Source: Streptomyces sp. WMMB 322 (GTDB lineage Bacteria > Actinomycetota > Actinomycetes > Streptomycetales > Streptomycetaceae). From it: a stretch of 64,000 bases of DNA. Below, piece after piece: positions 26,789 through 35,268 of the stretch. Position numbers and translations under genes: made by a program. Within the stretch, counting starts at the first letter, position 1; each line of letters begins with the position of its first letter. The stretch lies in contig NZ_FMHI01000008.1 of assembly GCF_900090145.1 (NCBI RefSeq), forward strand, positions 62,001-126,000, in the 5' to 3' direction. The notes below the pieces were generated by a model. It did not search any database. It was given only the letters and a program-made list of their open reading frames with translations, and was not told the DNA's origin.

Positions 26789-27235
26789 CTACATGTCCTC
26801 GGGCAACAGGCGGAATGCTGCATGGCCGGTGAGAGGAACCATTACGCGGAAATGCCGGTCCGTGGTGAAGATCGAGTCCGTACGGTATGCGGCAGCCAAC
26901 GCCACGTTCATCGCGTCCGCAAGGCCGACGCCCCTGCCCTGATCCGCGTCCCGGTAGCCCTCGAGGACGGCCAGGGCGGTGCCCATGTGCGGTCCGATCT
27001 CCGCGATTTCGAACCGTCGGGTGGCGACGTACCGATCGACGAACCGCAGCGCGGTGATTGCCTTGTGGGCTCCGGCCCTCGTCGAGACGAGGCAATCGAG
27101 CTCACCCAGCACCAGTGGGGAGACCACAAGGTGTCGAATTCTCCCCAGTGCTTTTCTGTGCTCTTCGTGACCGGCGAGACGCGGGTCCAGGAGGCGGTAC
27201 AAAGCGTTTGTGTCAGCGATGACTACATCGGTCAC
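26789..27235 (-). CDS. vapC: PIN-domain toxin (VapC type)
   Basis: 148 residues. The four acidic residues of the PIN nuclease site are present: Asp8 (IADTNALY), Glu45 (VLGELDCL), Asp107 (GLADAMNV) and Asp126 (FTTDRHF). Start overlaps the antitoxin stop by 4 bases, so translation is coupled. Predicted Mg-dependent RNase that cuts tRNA or rRNA when the antitoxin is lost. Confidence 0.88.
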   Translation of the reverse strand: MTDVVIADTNALYRLLDPRLAGHEEHRKALGRIRHLVVSPLVLGELDCLVSTRAGAHKAITALRFVDRYVATRRFEIAEIGPHMGTALAVLEGYRDADQGRGVGLADAMNVALAAAYRTDSIFTTDRHFRVMVPLTGHAAFRLLPEDM

Positions 27236-27474
27236 GAGCCCATGCCTCGCAGGGTCTCCTCGATTTCGTCGTTGGTCACCTCGGGCAGGTCCAGGGACGG
27301 AAGTTCGATGTCTCCCATGGGGCCGGCGGGGTAGGGCGGGACTTCGGTCTCCTCGAAGGGACGCACTATGGCCACCGGGCGCCCGTTCTTGGTGACCGTG
27401 ATGGTCTCACCGGCTTCTGCTGCGGCAAGGATGCGTGAGGAATTCTGGTTGAACTCTCGAGCAGTGGCTTCCAT
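27232..27474 (-). CDS. Phd/YefM-type antitoxin
   Basis: 80 residues. N-terminal DNA-binding fold of the Phd/YefM family (TAREFNQNSSRILAAAEAGE, then ITVTKNGRPVAIVRP); acidic C-terminal tail (DLPEVTNDEIEETL) that would wrap the toxin. Start set at the ATG at 27474; longer in-frame extensions have no coding character. Probably binds the direct repeats immediately upstream to repress its own operon. Confidence 0.87.
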   Translation of the reverse strand: MEATAREFNQNSSRILAAAEAGETITVTKNGRPVAIVRPFEETEVPPYPAGPMGDIELPSLDLPEVTNDEIEETLRGMGS

Positions 27475-27492
27475 GTAGTACACGGTAGTACA
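27475..27492 (-). promoter_or_regulatory. Operator of the toxin-antitoxin pair
   Basis: Direct repeats GTAGTACA at 27475-27482 and 27485-27492 (10-bp period), directly abutting the antitoxin start codon. One helical turn spacing and AT-rich content fit autoregulation by the antitoxin. With no room for a ribosome site, the message may be leaderless. Confidence 0.5.
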
Positions 27493-27597
27493 TGGAGCAA
27501 GGTCTCGCTTTTCGGGCCTGGTCAGCACTGTCTCCGAGTCCTGCCGGAGCGTGGTACCAGCGGGTGTCTCCTTTCCGGCAGTCATGGAAGGTCCGCA

Positions 27598-27639
27598 CTC
27601 CTGTGGGTCCGTGGAAGCGGCCCCGCGGACCCACAGGAG
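27598..27639 (-). terminator. Inverted repeat downstream of the beta-helix gene
   Basis: CTCCTGTGGGTCCG (27598-27611) and CGGACCCACAGGAG (27626-27639), perfect 14 bp. Lies in the 310-base gap between the beta-helix gene and the antitoxin start; no gene is seen in that gap. Confidence 0.55.
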
Positions 27640-27784
27640 CCATGATGTGCCGACTGCCTCATCGGCTGCGGCAGCGCTCAGGCATCGGTGTTCAGCACTC
27701 GCGCCGAACGAGTACGGCATCTCCCGGTGCCGTGGGTCGTTGCGGTGCGTGCCTGGGTCAGGTGCTGTGCCTGGTGCGGTGCGC

Positions 27785-28810
27785 CTACTTGTCCGGGCGC
27801 GGTGGCGGGGGGACCGGATCCCCCTGCTGCGGGGGGTCGATGCAGCCGGGGACGCTCCCGGGGGGTGCGCAGTTCTCCGGTGTGTTGCCGGTGACTTCAC
27901 CGCCGGTGAGGCTCACCGCGCCACCATCCTCGTAGATGCCGCCGCCGCTTCCGGGACCCCCGGTAGCGGTGTTGTTGATGACGCGGGCGCCGACGAGCGT
28001 CGCAGTGCTGTCGGAGTTGTAGATGCCGCCGCCGAATTCAGCTTGGTTGTTGCTGATGGTGCCGGAGGTGACGCGCAGTGTCGACGGGTCATAGTTGTCG
28101 ATTCCACCGCCGAGACCGCCGCTGGTGTTGCCGGTGACAGTGGTGCCGGTGAAGGTGGCGTTGGCCGTGGGATAGTTCTCAAGGCCGCCGCCGTCGGATG
28201 CGGCGGTGTTGTTGCGCAGCGCTCCTCCCGACATCGTCATCGTGCCTGCGTCGTTGCGGATCCCGCCCCCGTAGGTGTCAGTGGCCTCGTTGTTTTCGAC
28301 TGTGGTCTGGTTGAGAGAGAGGCGGCCTTCCTGGTTGTAGATGCCTCCGCCGCTCCCGGCCTCGTTGTCGGTGACGCTGCCGCTGGCGAGGCGGAGCGTG
28401 CCGCTGTTGAGGATGCCTCCGCCGTCCGTGGATGTGAGTTTCCCGCCGCTGACGGAGGTGCTGGTCAGGCTGAGGGTGCCGCTTTCTGCGACTTCGAAGA
28501 TGCGAAAGTCGTCGGTGGCGCCGGCCGAGCGTTGAATGGTGGCTCCGTTCGAGGTGATCCGGACGGTGCCGGTGATCAGGGGGAGGCCGTTTTCGCCGTT
28601 GTCGGGGTCGGTGAGGACGTAGGTGCAGCCGGTGGCGAGCGTGATACTCGCGCCGGTGGCGTTGGATTGGTTGACGGCGCCGACGAGGGCGGGAATGTCG
28701 TTGCAGGGGACGTAGGTTGCGGCCTGTGCTTGTCCAGCGGGCAGGAGTGCCAGGCCCAGAGCCAGACCGAGGGCGGCGCTCAGGCCACCACGTTTGCATG
28801 TGGTCTTCAT
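27785..28810 (-). CDS. Secreted right-handed beta-helix repeat protein
   Basis: 341 residues from the ATG at 28810; MKTTCKRGG then a hydrophobic stretch and QAQA-ATY, a Sec signal. The mature protein is made of about ten 20-28-residue coils with recurring GGGIYN/GGGIRN/GGGLEN motifs and Asn/Thr ladders, as in parallel beta-helix (polymorphic-repeat-like) proteins. The C-terminus is Pro-rich (DPVPPPPRP). Two Cys in the first 60 residues and two near the end may form disulfides. No enzyme motif can be assigned; adhesin or surface binding is a guess. Codon use is less GC-biased than that of the neighbours. Confidence 0.75.
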   Translation of the reverse strand: MKTTCKRGGLSAALGLALGLALLPAGQAQAATYVPCNDIPALVGAVNQSNATGASITLATGCTYVLTDPDNGENGLPLITGTVRITSNGATIQRSAGATDDFRIFEVAESGTLSLTSTSVSGGKLTSTDGGGILNSGTLRLASGSVTDNEAGSGGGIYNQEGRLSLNQTTVENNEATDTYGGGIRNDAGTMTMSGGALRNNTAASDGGGLENYPTANATFTGTTVTGNTSGGLGGGIDNYDPSTLRVTSGTISNNQAEFGGGIYNSDSTATLVGARVINNTATGGPGSGGGIYEDGGAVSLTGGEVTGNTPENCAPPGSVPGCIDPPQQGDPVPPPPRPDK

Positions 28811-29276
28811 GCGAGGTCCCGTCTTCCGTAAGGAATTGAAGGGCGTACGTGAGCGCCCGTCAACAAGCGTTCCTGCTATGCCTGTTCGGACGCGCAGCCG
28901 ATGCATCGGGAATACCCCCAGCCGATTACGCCCTTCTGTGCATGCTCCCTGGTTGTGAAATGCAGGAGCAAGGCCGTGTTGGTGCATTCGGTATTCGGGG
29001 GTGAATGCGTTTTATATGAACGCCCTCGTTGAGGCTGCGTGAGACCTTCTTGCACGCCCCTGGCGCACATCCCGCTTTTCGAACGACGGCAGGGAGAAAA
29101 CCAGTTGAATTCCGAAGCAAAGGGCCGGCTGTCACCGGGCAGGCTTTCGAGAGCGGGAAACTGTGCCTAGCCCGGCCGATTCCGGTGACCAGCCCGCGTG
29201 ACGTGGCGGCAAGCGACCACAGGTGGGGTCCGCCGAGGTATCGCCACGGGGGACCGGGACAGCAGGAGAATCGCTG
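28811..29276. other. Gene-free region upstream of the beta-helix gene
   Basis: About 465 bases with lower GC than the rest. No gene supported on either strand. The stretch AATGCGTTTTATATGAAC near 29003-29020 could contain a promoter, but no matching -35 is clear. Confidence 0.3.
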
Positions 29277-29744
29277 TCAAACCACTGTCCTGCTTGGCGA
29301 GTTCTGCTCGATGTAGCGCCGGAAGCCCTGTGCCAGAGGCTTGAAGCCGCAGGACTCGTAGAACGTGTGCACGTACTCGTCGTCCGCTGCCAGCAACTGC
29401 ACTTTGTAGCAGCCGGCCGACTCGCCCAGGTGCACGGTGGCCTCCATCAACCGTTGTCCCACGCCTCGCCGTCGGCTGGAGCCGTCGACCACGACGTTCT
29501 CCACGAACAGGATGGCCCGGCCGCCCCGGGTGAGGTTCGGCAGGACCATGCAGTCCGCCGTGCCGACGACAGCACCGGCCACCTCGGCGACCAGTACGGT
29601 GCGCCCCTGCTGTTCGGCGATTCCGGTCCATATGGCATCGGCTGACTCCTGCGACAGGGGCGCGTCGTCAGGGTTCAGCTCGCGGTAGAGAGCAAGTAGC
29701 GATGCCAGGTCCCTGCCGACAGCCGGCCGCACGGTGATCTCCAT
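29277..29744 (-). CDS. GNAT family N-acetyltransferase
   Basis: 155 residues from the ATG at 29744 (MEITVRPAV). Acetyl-CoA loop SSRRRGVGQRLM (R/Q-x-x-G-x-G/A type), preceding beta strand ILFVENVVVD, and C-terminal FYESCGFKPLAQGF. Transfers acetyl from acetyl-CoA to an unknown amine. Stands alone; shorter start preferred because the family begins at ITVRPA. Confidence 0.85.
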   Translation of the reverse strand: MEITVRPAVGRDLASLLALYRELNPDDAPLSQESADAIWTGIAEQQGRTVLVAEVAGAVVGTADCMVLPNLTRGGRAILFVENVVVDGSSRRRGVGQRLMEATVHLGESAGCYKVQLLAADDEYVHTFYESCGFKPLAQGFRRYIEQNSPSRTVV

Positions 29745-29935
29745 GCACCGAACCCTAGAACGGTCGAAGTCCCGGAGGTCAGGAGGAAGGGCACCGGTCA
29801 AGACGGTGACCGAAGGTCGTCCCGCGTGCCGCGTCCCGTCACCGCTGGGCAGCCATCGCCTCGCAGGCTTGGTCGTCGGGACCGGCCCACCGATAACTGC
29901 TGTACCTCGGTCACGGAGCCCGGAAGACTGCCGGT

Positions 29936-30487
29936 ATGGAGTTCTTCTGCTACCACCGTGACCGGCCCGGCTCGCTGGCGCTGCGCGAGGAGCTGCTGGA
30001 ACAGCACTGGTCGTACATGGATGGGTATGCGTCGGAGATGATCGCCCGAGGGCCGACCCTTTCCGGCGCGGACGGACTGCCCACCGGCAGCGTGCACATC
30101 GTCGACCTCGCCGGCCCGGCAGCCGCCCGCGCGTTCGCCTTCGACGAGCCGGGCTACCAGGCCGGCGTGTACCGGGATGTGCTGTTGCGACGGTGGCGCA
30201 ACCTGCTGGGGCGCACGATGTGGGAATTCCCCGGTGGCCGGACCGGCGGCGACCGGTTTCTGGTGCTCGGCCTGGGCTCGGGCGAGGCCGCCGACGTCAC
30301 CGTGCCGTCCGACCGGGACGAACTCATCGCCTACGGACCCCTGCTGTCCGACGACGCAACCACATGGCTGGGCACAGCGGCGCTGGTCCGGGCACCGGAC
30401 CCCGAGAAGGCACGCGCTGTCCTCGCCTCGGACCGGTACGCAGAAGTCGAGGTCCGCAGTTGGCAGTTCGGAGGGCGGCCCTCATGA
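29936..30487 (+). CDS. YCII-related domain protein
   Basis: 183 residues. The N-terminal half is a YCII-like (dimeric alpha-beta barrel) domain: FFCYHRDRPGSLALREELLEQHWSYMDGY, here only its ends quoted as evidence, with the His of EQHWSYMD in the family position. A second, more diverged half (DRFLVLGLGSGEAADV to the end) may be a repeat of the same fold. ATG start near GGAAGACTGCCGGT. Function unknown. Confidence 0.65.
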   Translation: MEFFCYHRDRPGSLALREELLEQHWSYMDGYASEMIARGPTLSGADGLPTGSVHIVDLAGPAAARAFAFDEPGYQAGVYRDVLLRRWRNLLGRTMWEFPGGRTGGDRFLVLGLGSGEAADVTVPSDRDELIAYGPLLSDDATTWLGTAALVRAPDPEKARAVLASDRYAEVEVRSWQFGGRPS

Positions 30488-30618
30488 GCCGCGCGCTGTC
30501 CGCAGGGGGCGGGCCGCCCCGGAGAGTGCCGCCCTACGGCTTTCCGTGACCGCAGCCGGGCCGGGCCCGTCCGGGAAGCGCCGGTCGAATGGCGAACTCG
30601 CTACGGGCCAGGTGCAGT

Positions 30619-31077
30619 TCAGCTGAAGACAGCCAGTTCGTACTCCGCCCATACGGTCTTGCCCGGGCCGTCGCGACGCGGACGCCAGCCCCAGCGGGCA
30701 GCGAGCGCGGCGACGAGCAACAGCCCTCTGCCGCCCTCCCGGTCCTCGGAGGGCAGGGCGGTCACCGGCATGCTCTCGGCGCGGGTGTCGGTGACCTCGA
30801 CGCGCACCGTGCTCCCGAGAGCCGTCAGCGTCAGACGGAAGTCACGCCCGGAGACCCGGCCGTGCTGGACTGCGTTGGCCGCGAGCTCGTCGACGACGAG
30901 TACGAGCTCGTCGTGCGCGGTGCCGCCGTACGGGATGCCCCACGTCTCCAGCCGGTTCCCGGTCAGTCGGCGGGCGAGTCGCGCACCGCGCGGCGTGGAA
31001 CTGAACCGCATCGTGAAGTGGCCCACGAGAGCCGGGACTTGCGCTGCGTGGGGCGGTGGAACTGTCTCATCGGTCAT
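30619..31077 (-). CDS. Anti-sigma-factor-like ATP-binding protein (RsbW/SpoIIAB type)
   Basis: 152 residues from the ATG at 31077. GHKL-type ATPase: N-box DELVLVVDELAANAVQHG, G1-like VEVTDTR, G2-like GGRGLLLV. These single-domain ATPases occur in large numbers beside XRE/DUF397 pairs in streptomycetes, where they act as anti-sigma or signalling kinases. Divergent from the XRE regulator over a 147-base gap. Confidence 0.85.
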   Translation of the reverse strand: MTDETVPPPHAAQVPALVGHFTMRFSSTPRGARLARRLTGNRLETWGIPYGGTAHDELVLVVDELAANAVQHGRVSGRDFRLTLTALGSTVRVEVTDTRAESMPVTALPSEDREGGRGLLLVAALAARWGWRPRRDGPGKTVWAEYELAVFS

Positions 31078-31136
31078 GGCCGCAACGCTCCCGCCGGTGG
31101 CGTAGCGTGACCAGTGGTGACGCGCTGCGAGCCGGT

Positions 31137-31169
31137 CGTTGTACGCGCAGGTGCGGGGCGTTGTACGCG
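31137..31169. promoter_or_regulatory. Direct-repeat operator in the divergent gap
   Basis: CGTTGTACGCG at 31137-31147 and again at 31159-31169, exact 11-bp repeats with a 22-bp period (two helical turns). Located between the ATPase gene and the XRE gene; a likely site for the XRE regulator. Confidence 0.5.
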
Positions 31170-31224
31170 GCAGGCGGCGTGACGGCGGCGGGCGGCACGG
31201 CGTTGAGCGGGGGAGTGGTCGCCG

Positions 31225-32109
31225 ATGGGGCGGAAGGTGCCGATGACTCAGGGTGAGGCCGAGCGTGAAGCCGGGCGGGGAGACGTTGTCGGGGCGAGCC
31301 CGGAAGGCGAGCCGGGGACGGGTGTGGTCGTCGCGTTCGGACGGCAGTTGAAGCTCCTGAGGACTCGAGCGGGCCTGGACCGGGCGGAGTTCGGCAGGCG
31401 CACGGGCTACGCGCCGCAGTCGGTCGCCTCCTTCGAGCAGGGTCGGCGGATTCCCCCGCCGCGCTTCATCGACCGAGCGGACGAAGTGCTCGGCGCCGGG
31501 GGCGTGTTGACCGCACTGAAGGAGGAGGTCGCACGGGCCCAGTACCCGGCGTTCTTCCGGGACGCGGCGCGGCTGGAGGCCGAGGCAGTTGCCTTGCACG
31601 CGTACGCGAGCCAGGCGATCCCCGGCTTGCTCCAGACCGAGGAATACGCGAGGTCCGTCTTCGGAATGCGACGCCCGTTGCTTGAAGAAGAGACCGTGGA
31701 ACAGCGAGTCGCTGCGAGGCTCGCGAGGCAGGACATCTTCTCGCGCAAGCCGATGCCGACGCTGAGCTTCGTGGTCGAGGAGTCGATTCTTCGACGTCCC
31801 ATCGGCGGTTCAGCCGTCCTGCGCGGTCAGTTGGAGCACTTGATGCTGGTGGCACCTCGCCGCAATGTGGAAGTGCAGGTCATGCCCAACGACCGCACAG
31901 ATCATTGCGGACTGGCAGGACCGTTCACCTTGATCGAGACCCGGGACGAACGGAGGATGGCCTACGTCGAGGTCCAGCGAGACAGCCGTCTCCATACCGA
32001 CCGGGCAACGGTCAGGGAGATCGAGGAACAGTACGGCATCCTCAGGGCACAGGCGTTGACACCAAGTGACTCGCTGGCGTTCATCGAAGACTTGCTGGGA
32101 GTGGAATGA
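31225..32109 (+). CDS. Helix-turn-helix XRE regulator with DUF5753 (WhiJ-like)
   Basis: 294 residues. HTH at about 38-90 (LKLLRTRAGLDRAEFGRRTG, then APQSVASFEQGRRIPP), followed by a DUF5753 domain (PGLLQTEEYARSVF; EESILRRPIGG; VQVMPN). The start could be codon 1 or the ATG at codon 7. ATGA overlap with the DUF397 gene. Family members pair with DUF397 proteins and control development or antibiotic production. Confidence 0.88.
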   Translation: MGRKVPMTQGEAEREAGRGDVVGASPEGEPGTGVVVAFGRQLKLLRTRAGLDRAEFGRRTGYAPQSVASFEQGRRIPPPRFIDRADEVLGAGGVLTALKEEVARAQYPAFFRDAARLEAEAVALHAYASQAIPGLLQTEEYARSVFGMRRPLLEEETVEQRVAARLARQDIFSRKPMPTLSFVVEESILRRPIGGSAVLRGQLEHLMLVAPRRNVEVQVMPNDRTDHCGLAGPFTLIETRDERRMAYVEVQRDSRLHTDRATVREIEEQYGILRAQALTPSDSLAFIEDLLGVE

Positions 32110-32318
32110 GCATCGGAATGCGCATGTCTCCTGTGCCGGAGTCGGCCTGGCTCAAGAGCAGCTACAGCAGTGGTGAAGGCGGCGAGTGTGTAGAGGTCGC
32201 CGCCGTACCCGAGTCGGTGTGCGTCCGGGACTCGAAGGTCCCGGCCGGACCCGTGCTCGCCGTACCTCCCGAGGCCTGGGCCGGGTTCCTCGCGATGGCG
32301 GTAGGCGAGCTCGACTGA
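32106..32318 (+). CDS. DUF397 protein
   Basis: 70 residues. Typical WLKSSYSSGEGGECVEVA and VRDSKVPAGP motifs followed by a C-terminal helix. Translationally coupled to the XRE gene and presumed to modulate it. Followed by a strong terminator. Confidence 0.9.
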   Translation: MSIGMRMSPVPESAWLKSSYSSGEGGECVEVAAVPESVCVRDSKVPAGPVLAVPPEAWAGFLAMAVGELD

Positions 32319-32326
32319 GCCGCACG

Positions 32327-32353
32327 GTCGTGGGGCGGGGACCGCCCCACGAC
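32327..32353 (+). terminator. Terminator after the DUF397 gene
   Basis: GTCGTGGGGCGG (32327-32338) and CCGCCCCACGAC (32342-32353), perfect 12-bp stem, 3-base loop, 8 bases after the stop. Confidence 0.8.
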
Positions 32354-32492
32354 TGACGCGTGACGTGCCACTCCGTACCGTCCTCCTGACGGGTCGTCCG
32401 TCCGTATGAGCCACCCTCACCCGCTCGCCTCGAATGTCTGATTTGTCGTGATAGTCATCTGATGACCCCGACCATCGGACGGAAGAGGAACA

Positions 32493-34271
32493 GTGGACAG
32501 AAGAGGCTTCATCCAAGCCGGCACGACCGTAGGGGGTGCTTTGCTCCTCCCAGGCATCGAAGCCGCCACAGCGGCCGGGACGGCCGAAGCGGCCCCACGG
32601 CGGAGACTCCCGTCGGTCACCGACCCCTTGTATCTCACCCCGATCGCCGACGCCTCCGCCATCCCGCGCTTCGTCAACGCGTTGCCGCGCCCCTCACGTG
32701 TCGACCTCACGGCAGGCGGCACCCGGACGCTGAGGATGAGCCCGGCGGTCCAGGACCTGCTCGGTGGCGGACTGGGACTCACCACCCCCGTCTGGGGATT
32801 CGGGACGAACAAACACACTCGCGGCGGCGGGGGTTCCGTCAGCACACCCGGTCCGACCCTCGTGGCGCGCAAGGACCGGCCCGTCCACGTCCACTGGGCC
32901 AACCACCTGCCCTTCCGGCACCTGCTGCCGGTGGACACCACGATCCACTGGGCCTATCAGGACACCCAATACACCATCGCGAGGAATGGTGTGCCGGTCG
33001 TGACGCACCTGCACGGCGGGCATTCCGCCTCCCGGAGCGACGGCTACCCCGAGGCCTGGTACACCGCCGACGGCACTCAGGGTCCCCGTTTCGGGGGGAC
33101 CCGGTTCTCCTACGAGAACAGCCAGGAAGCCGCCACGCTCTGGTACCACGACCACACCCTGGGCATCACCCGGCTCAACGTCTACGCCGGTCTCGCCGGT
33201 TTCTACTTCCTGCGCGACCGTCACGAACTCTCGCTGATCGAGCACCACAAGCTCCCCAGCGGTCCGTACGAGGTCGAGCTGGTGCTCCAGGACCGGACGT
33301 TCTACCCCGACGGGCGTCTGGCCTACCCGAACGTTCCCGCCGATGCCCCGGACTGGCCGGGCGGGCCCTCCATCCAGCCCGAGTTCTTCGGTCAGGTCGT
33401 CCTCGTCAACGGAAAGGCGTGGCCCTACTTCGAAGTGGAGCCCCGCCAGTACCGGCTGCGCCTGCTCAACGGTTCGAACTCGCGTTTCTACCGTCTCTCC
33501 GTCGACGGGTCCTGGCCCTTCCCGGTCACGCAGATCGCCTCTGACGGCGGCTTCCTGAACCGGCCGTTCCCGCTCGACGGCCCCCTCGTGATCTCCCCGG
33601 GAGAGCGAGTGGAGCTGATCGCCGACTTCCGAGGGATGCGCGGATCGGAGTTCACGGTCACCAACGACGCGCCGACACCCTTCCCCGACGGAGACCCGGT
33701 CGCCCCGCCCGCTGACCAGATCCTTCAGTTCCGGGTCAGCAGACCCCTGTCGCGGCAGGTGCCGGAGCCGCACCTGCCGAAAACCCTGCGCAAAGCACCG
33801 TTCCGGGTGGACGAGCGGACGGCGCGCACTCGCCGTCTGCTGCTGTTCGAGACCACCGGCAGCTACGGCAGGATCCTCCCGCTGCTGGGCACGGTGGAGC
33901 GGGGCGCACTGTCGTGGACAGAGCCGATCACGGAGAACCCGGCACTGAACACGGCGGAGATCTGGGAAATCTTCAACACCACCGCCGACACTCACCCGAT
34001 CCACCTGCATCTGGTGCAGTTCCAGGTGCTGGACAGCGCGCCCTTCACCGCGGACCAGGACCCTGAGACCGGTGCCCTCTCGAACATCCAGGTGGGCACG
34101 GCTGAGCCGCCCGGCCCCGGCGACAGGGGCCCGAAGGACACCGTGCAGGTGCCGCCCGGTCAGGTCACCCGGGTCAAGGCGTTTTTCGACAAGCGAGGGC
34201 GTTACGTCTGGCACTGCCACATCCTCGAGCACGAGGACAACGAGATGATGCGGCCCTACGAGGTCGTCTGA
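32493..34271 (+). CDS. Tat-exported multicopper oxidase (CotA/bilirubin oxidase-like)
   Basis: 592 residues; GTG start after GGAAGAGGAA. Tat signal RRGFIQ at residues 3-8. All copper motifs are intact: HVHWAN near 131, HLHGGH from His172, WYHDH with His219/His221, HPIHLHLVQF from His501, and HCHILEHED with His574-Cys575-His576. Oxidises phenols, bilirubin-like pigments or metals with reduction of O2 to water, outside the cell. Domain layout resembles bacterial CotA laccases and streptomycete phenoxazinone synthase. Monocistronic: terminators on both sides. Confidence 0.93.
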   Translation: MDRRGFIQAGTTVGGALLLPGIEAATAAGTAEAAPRRRLPSVTDPLYLTPIADASAIPRFVNALPRPSRVDLTAGGTRTLRMSPAVQDLLGGGLGLTTPVWGFGTNKHTRGGGGSVSTPGPTLVARKDRPVHVHWANHLPFRHLLPVDTTIHWAYQDTQYTIARNGVPVVTHLHGGHSASRSDGYPEAWYTADGTQGPRFGGTRFSYENSQEAATLWYHDHTLGITRLNVYAGLAGFYFLRDRHELSLIEHHKLPSGPYEVELVLQDRTFYPDGRLAYPNVPADAPDWPGGPSIQPEFFGQVVLVNGKAWPYFEVEPRQYRLRLLNGSNSRFYRLSVDGSWPFPVTQIASDGGFLNRPFPLDGPLVISPGERVELIADFRGMRGSEFTVTNDAPTPFPDGDPVAPPADQILQFRVSRPLSRQVPEPHLPKTLRKAPFRVDERTARTRRLLLFETTGSYGRILPLLGTVERGALSWTEPITENPALNTAEIWEIFNTTADTHPIHLHLVQFQVLDSAPFTADQDPETGALSNIQVGTAEPPGPGDRGPKDTVQVPPGQVTRVKAFFDKRGRYVWHCHILEHEDNEMMRPYEVV

Positions 34272-34310
34272 GCGCGGGCGGGACCGCTCCCGCCGGCTCC
34301 GAAGGTTTGC

Positions 34311-34343
34311 GCGCGGCGGGCCCTCCGGGAGGGCCCGCCGCGC
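34311..34343 (+). terminator. Terminator of the multicopper oxidase gene
   Basis: GCGCGGCGGGCCCTCC (34311-34326) and GGAGGGCCCGCCGCGC (34328-34343): 16-base complementary arms, followed by TTT. Confidence 0.75.
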
Positions 34344-34361
34344 TTTGAGCGCCATGAACGT

Positions 34362-34399
34362 GTCACTAGGGGCCGGGCCTGCCCGGCACCCCTAGTGAC
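34362..34399. repeat. Long palindrome downstream of the oxidase gene
   Basis: GTCACTAGGGG (34362-34372) and CCCCTAGTGAC (34389-34399) with inner CGGGC/GCCCG. Contains CTAG, which is rare in this DNA. A second terminator or a binding site. Confidence 0.5.
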
Positions 34400-34824
34400 G
34401 AGTGGCCCTCGTCGTGCGGCCGGCACAGGTCGGGTCGTCGGTCGCATCGGCTTGGGCGTCCTTCAGTGTGCACGGAGGGAGGAAGTGCCGAAGACCGCCC
34501 GTTGAGCAGCAGCCGAATATCTCCTCAACACGACGCGCATGGGCGGGTGTTGACCAGACATGAGGCTTCCCTCGGGGCAGTCGGGAGGGCTCCGCCCCTG
34601 CCGTACACGTGCCCACGATGCTGAGATACGGTCGGAGTTGGCTGAGATTATGAAGTGACAGCCGCGACCAGGGGACGGGGGTTCGGTCGCCGGATGCTGT
34701 ATGACGCTGCGCGAACGGGGCCAGCCGCACAACTGTGTGCCGAGGGCGCGATGACGCCTGCCCTGGACATGCTCGGCCCTTCCATCACCCCTCGGTCGTC
34801 CAGTCCTCTGCCTTGGGAGTTCAC
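34400..34824. other. Gene-free stretch before the small membrane-protein gene
   Basis: No gene supported. A small dyad GTTGAG/CTCAAC lies at 34501-34529. The last about 35 bases (from about 34790) resemble the sequence before the paralogous gene at 37686, including CTTGGGAGTTC. Confidence 0.3.
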
Positions 34825-35193
34825 ATGGCACCGTCTTTGAAGACAGCAGTGGTGATCGCAGCGCCACCGGGGGGTGAGTTCGGCGGTTGGGGTTGGTGGG
34901 TTATCGGCGCCTTCGGCGTCCTGTTTGTACTGTCTATCTTCTTCACGTTCCTGGACGGCTGGAAGATGCGGAAGCTCTCCTACGATGAGCAGGTGGAGGT
35001 CTTTCTGAAGGATCTACGTTCGGGGGCTGTCACCGTCCGCGGCCACATCGGCTTGAACCCGCATAAGTACACGAAGCTGAGAGACAAGGACGCGGATCGG
35101 ATCGCCGAGGAAGCCGGGTACTACCGGCAGACGTTCGGGACCAAGGGCCAATGGCTGTTCTTTCGCCCCGACTCCAGTGACGGGTCCAGGTAA
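34825..35193 (+). CDS. Small membrane protein, copy 1 of a duplicated pair
   Basis: 122 residues; ATG with GGGAG 5 bases upstream. Short N-terminus with GGEFGGWGWW, one membrane helix (about 25-47, WVIGAFGVLFVLSIFFTF), then a basic cytoplasmic domain of 75 residues (FLKDLRSGAVTVRGHI, YYRQTFGTKG). No family recognised. The C-terminal domain is almost the same as in the gene at 37686, and the two flank the WXG-type cassette. Confidence 0.75.
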   Translation: MAPSLKTAVVIAAPPGGEFGGWGWWVIGAFGVLFVLSIFFTFLDGWKMRKLSYDEQVEVFLKDLRSGAVTVRGHIGLNPHKYTKLRDKDADRIAEEAGYYRQTFGTKGQWLFFRPDSSDGSR

Positions 35194-35268
35194 TTCGCGA
35201 TGCCCCGGGAGTTGGCTACCGGGTTCTGGATTGTGTAACAACTTCAGTGCGTATGGAACGGGGGGAAC

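Noticed and set aside
23589..27095. 1168-residue minus-strand open frame opposite pntAB
   Set aside because: Antisense shadow of two strongly conserved genes.
27475..27900. N-terminal extension of the antitoxin frame to 222 residues
   Set aside because: The extension is Ser/Thr/Arg-rich without homology and crosses a 14-bp inverted repeat; the family begins at the ATG at 27474.
31078..31599. N-terminal extension of the ATPase frame to 326 residues
   Set aside because: It is antisense to the XRE gene and crosses the divergent promoter; MTDETV at 31077 is the sensible start.
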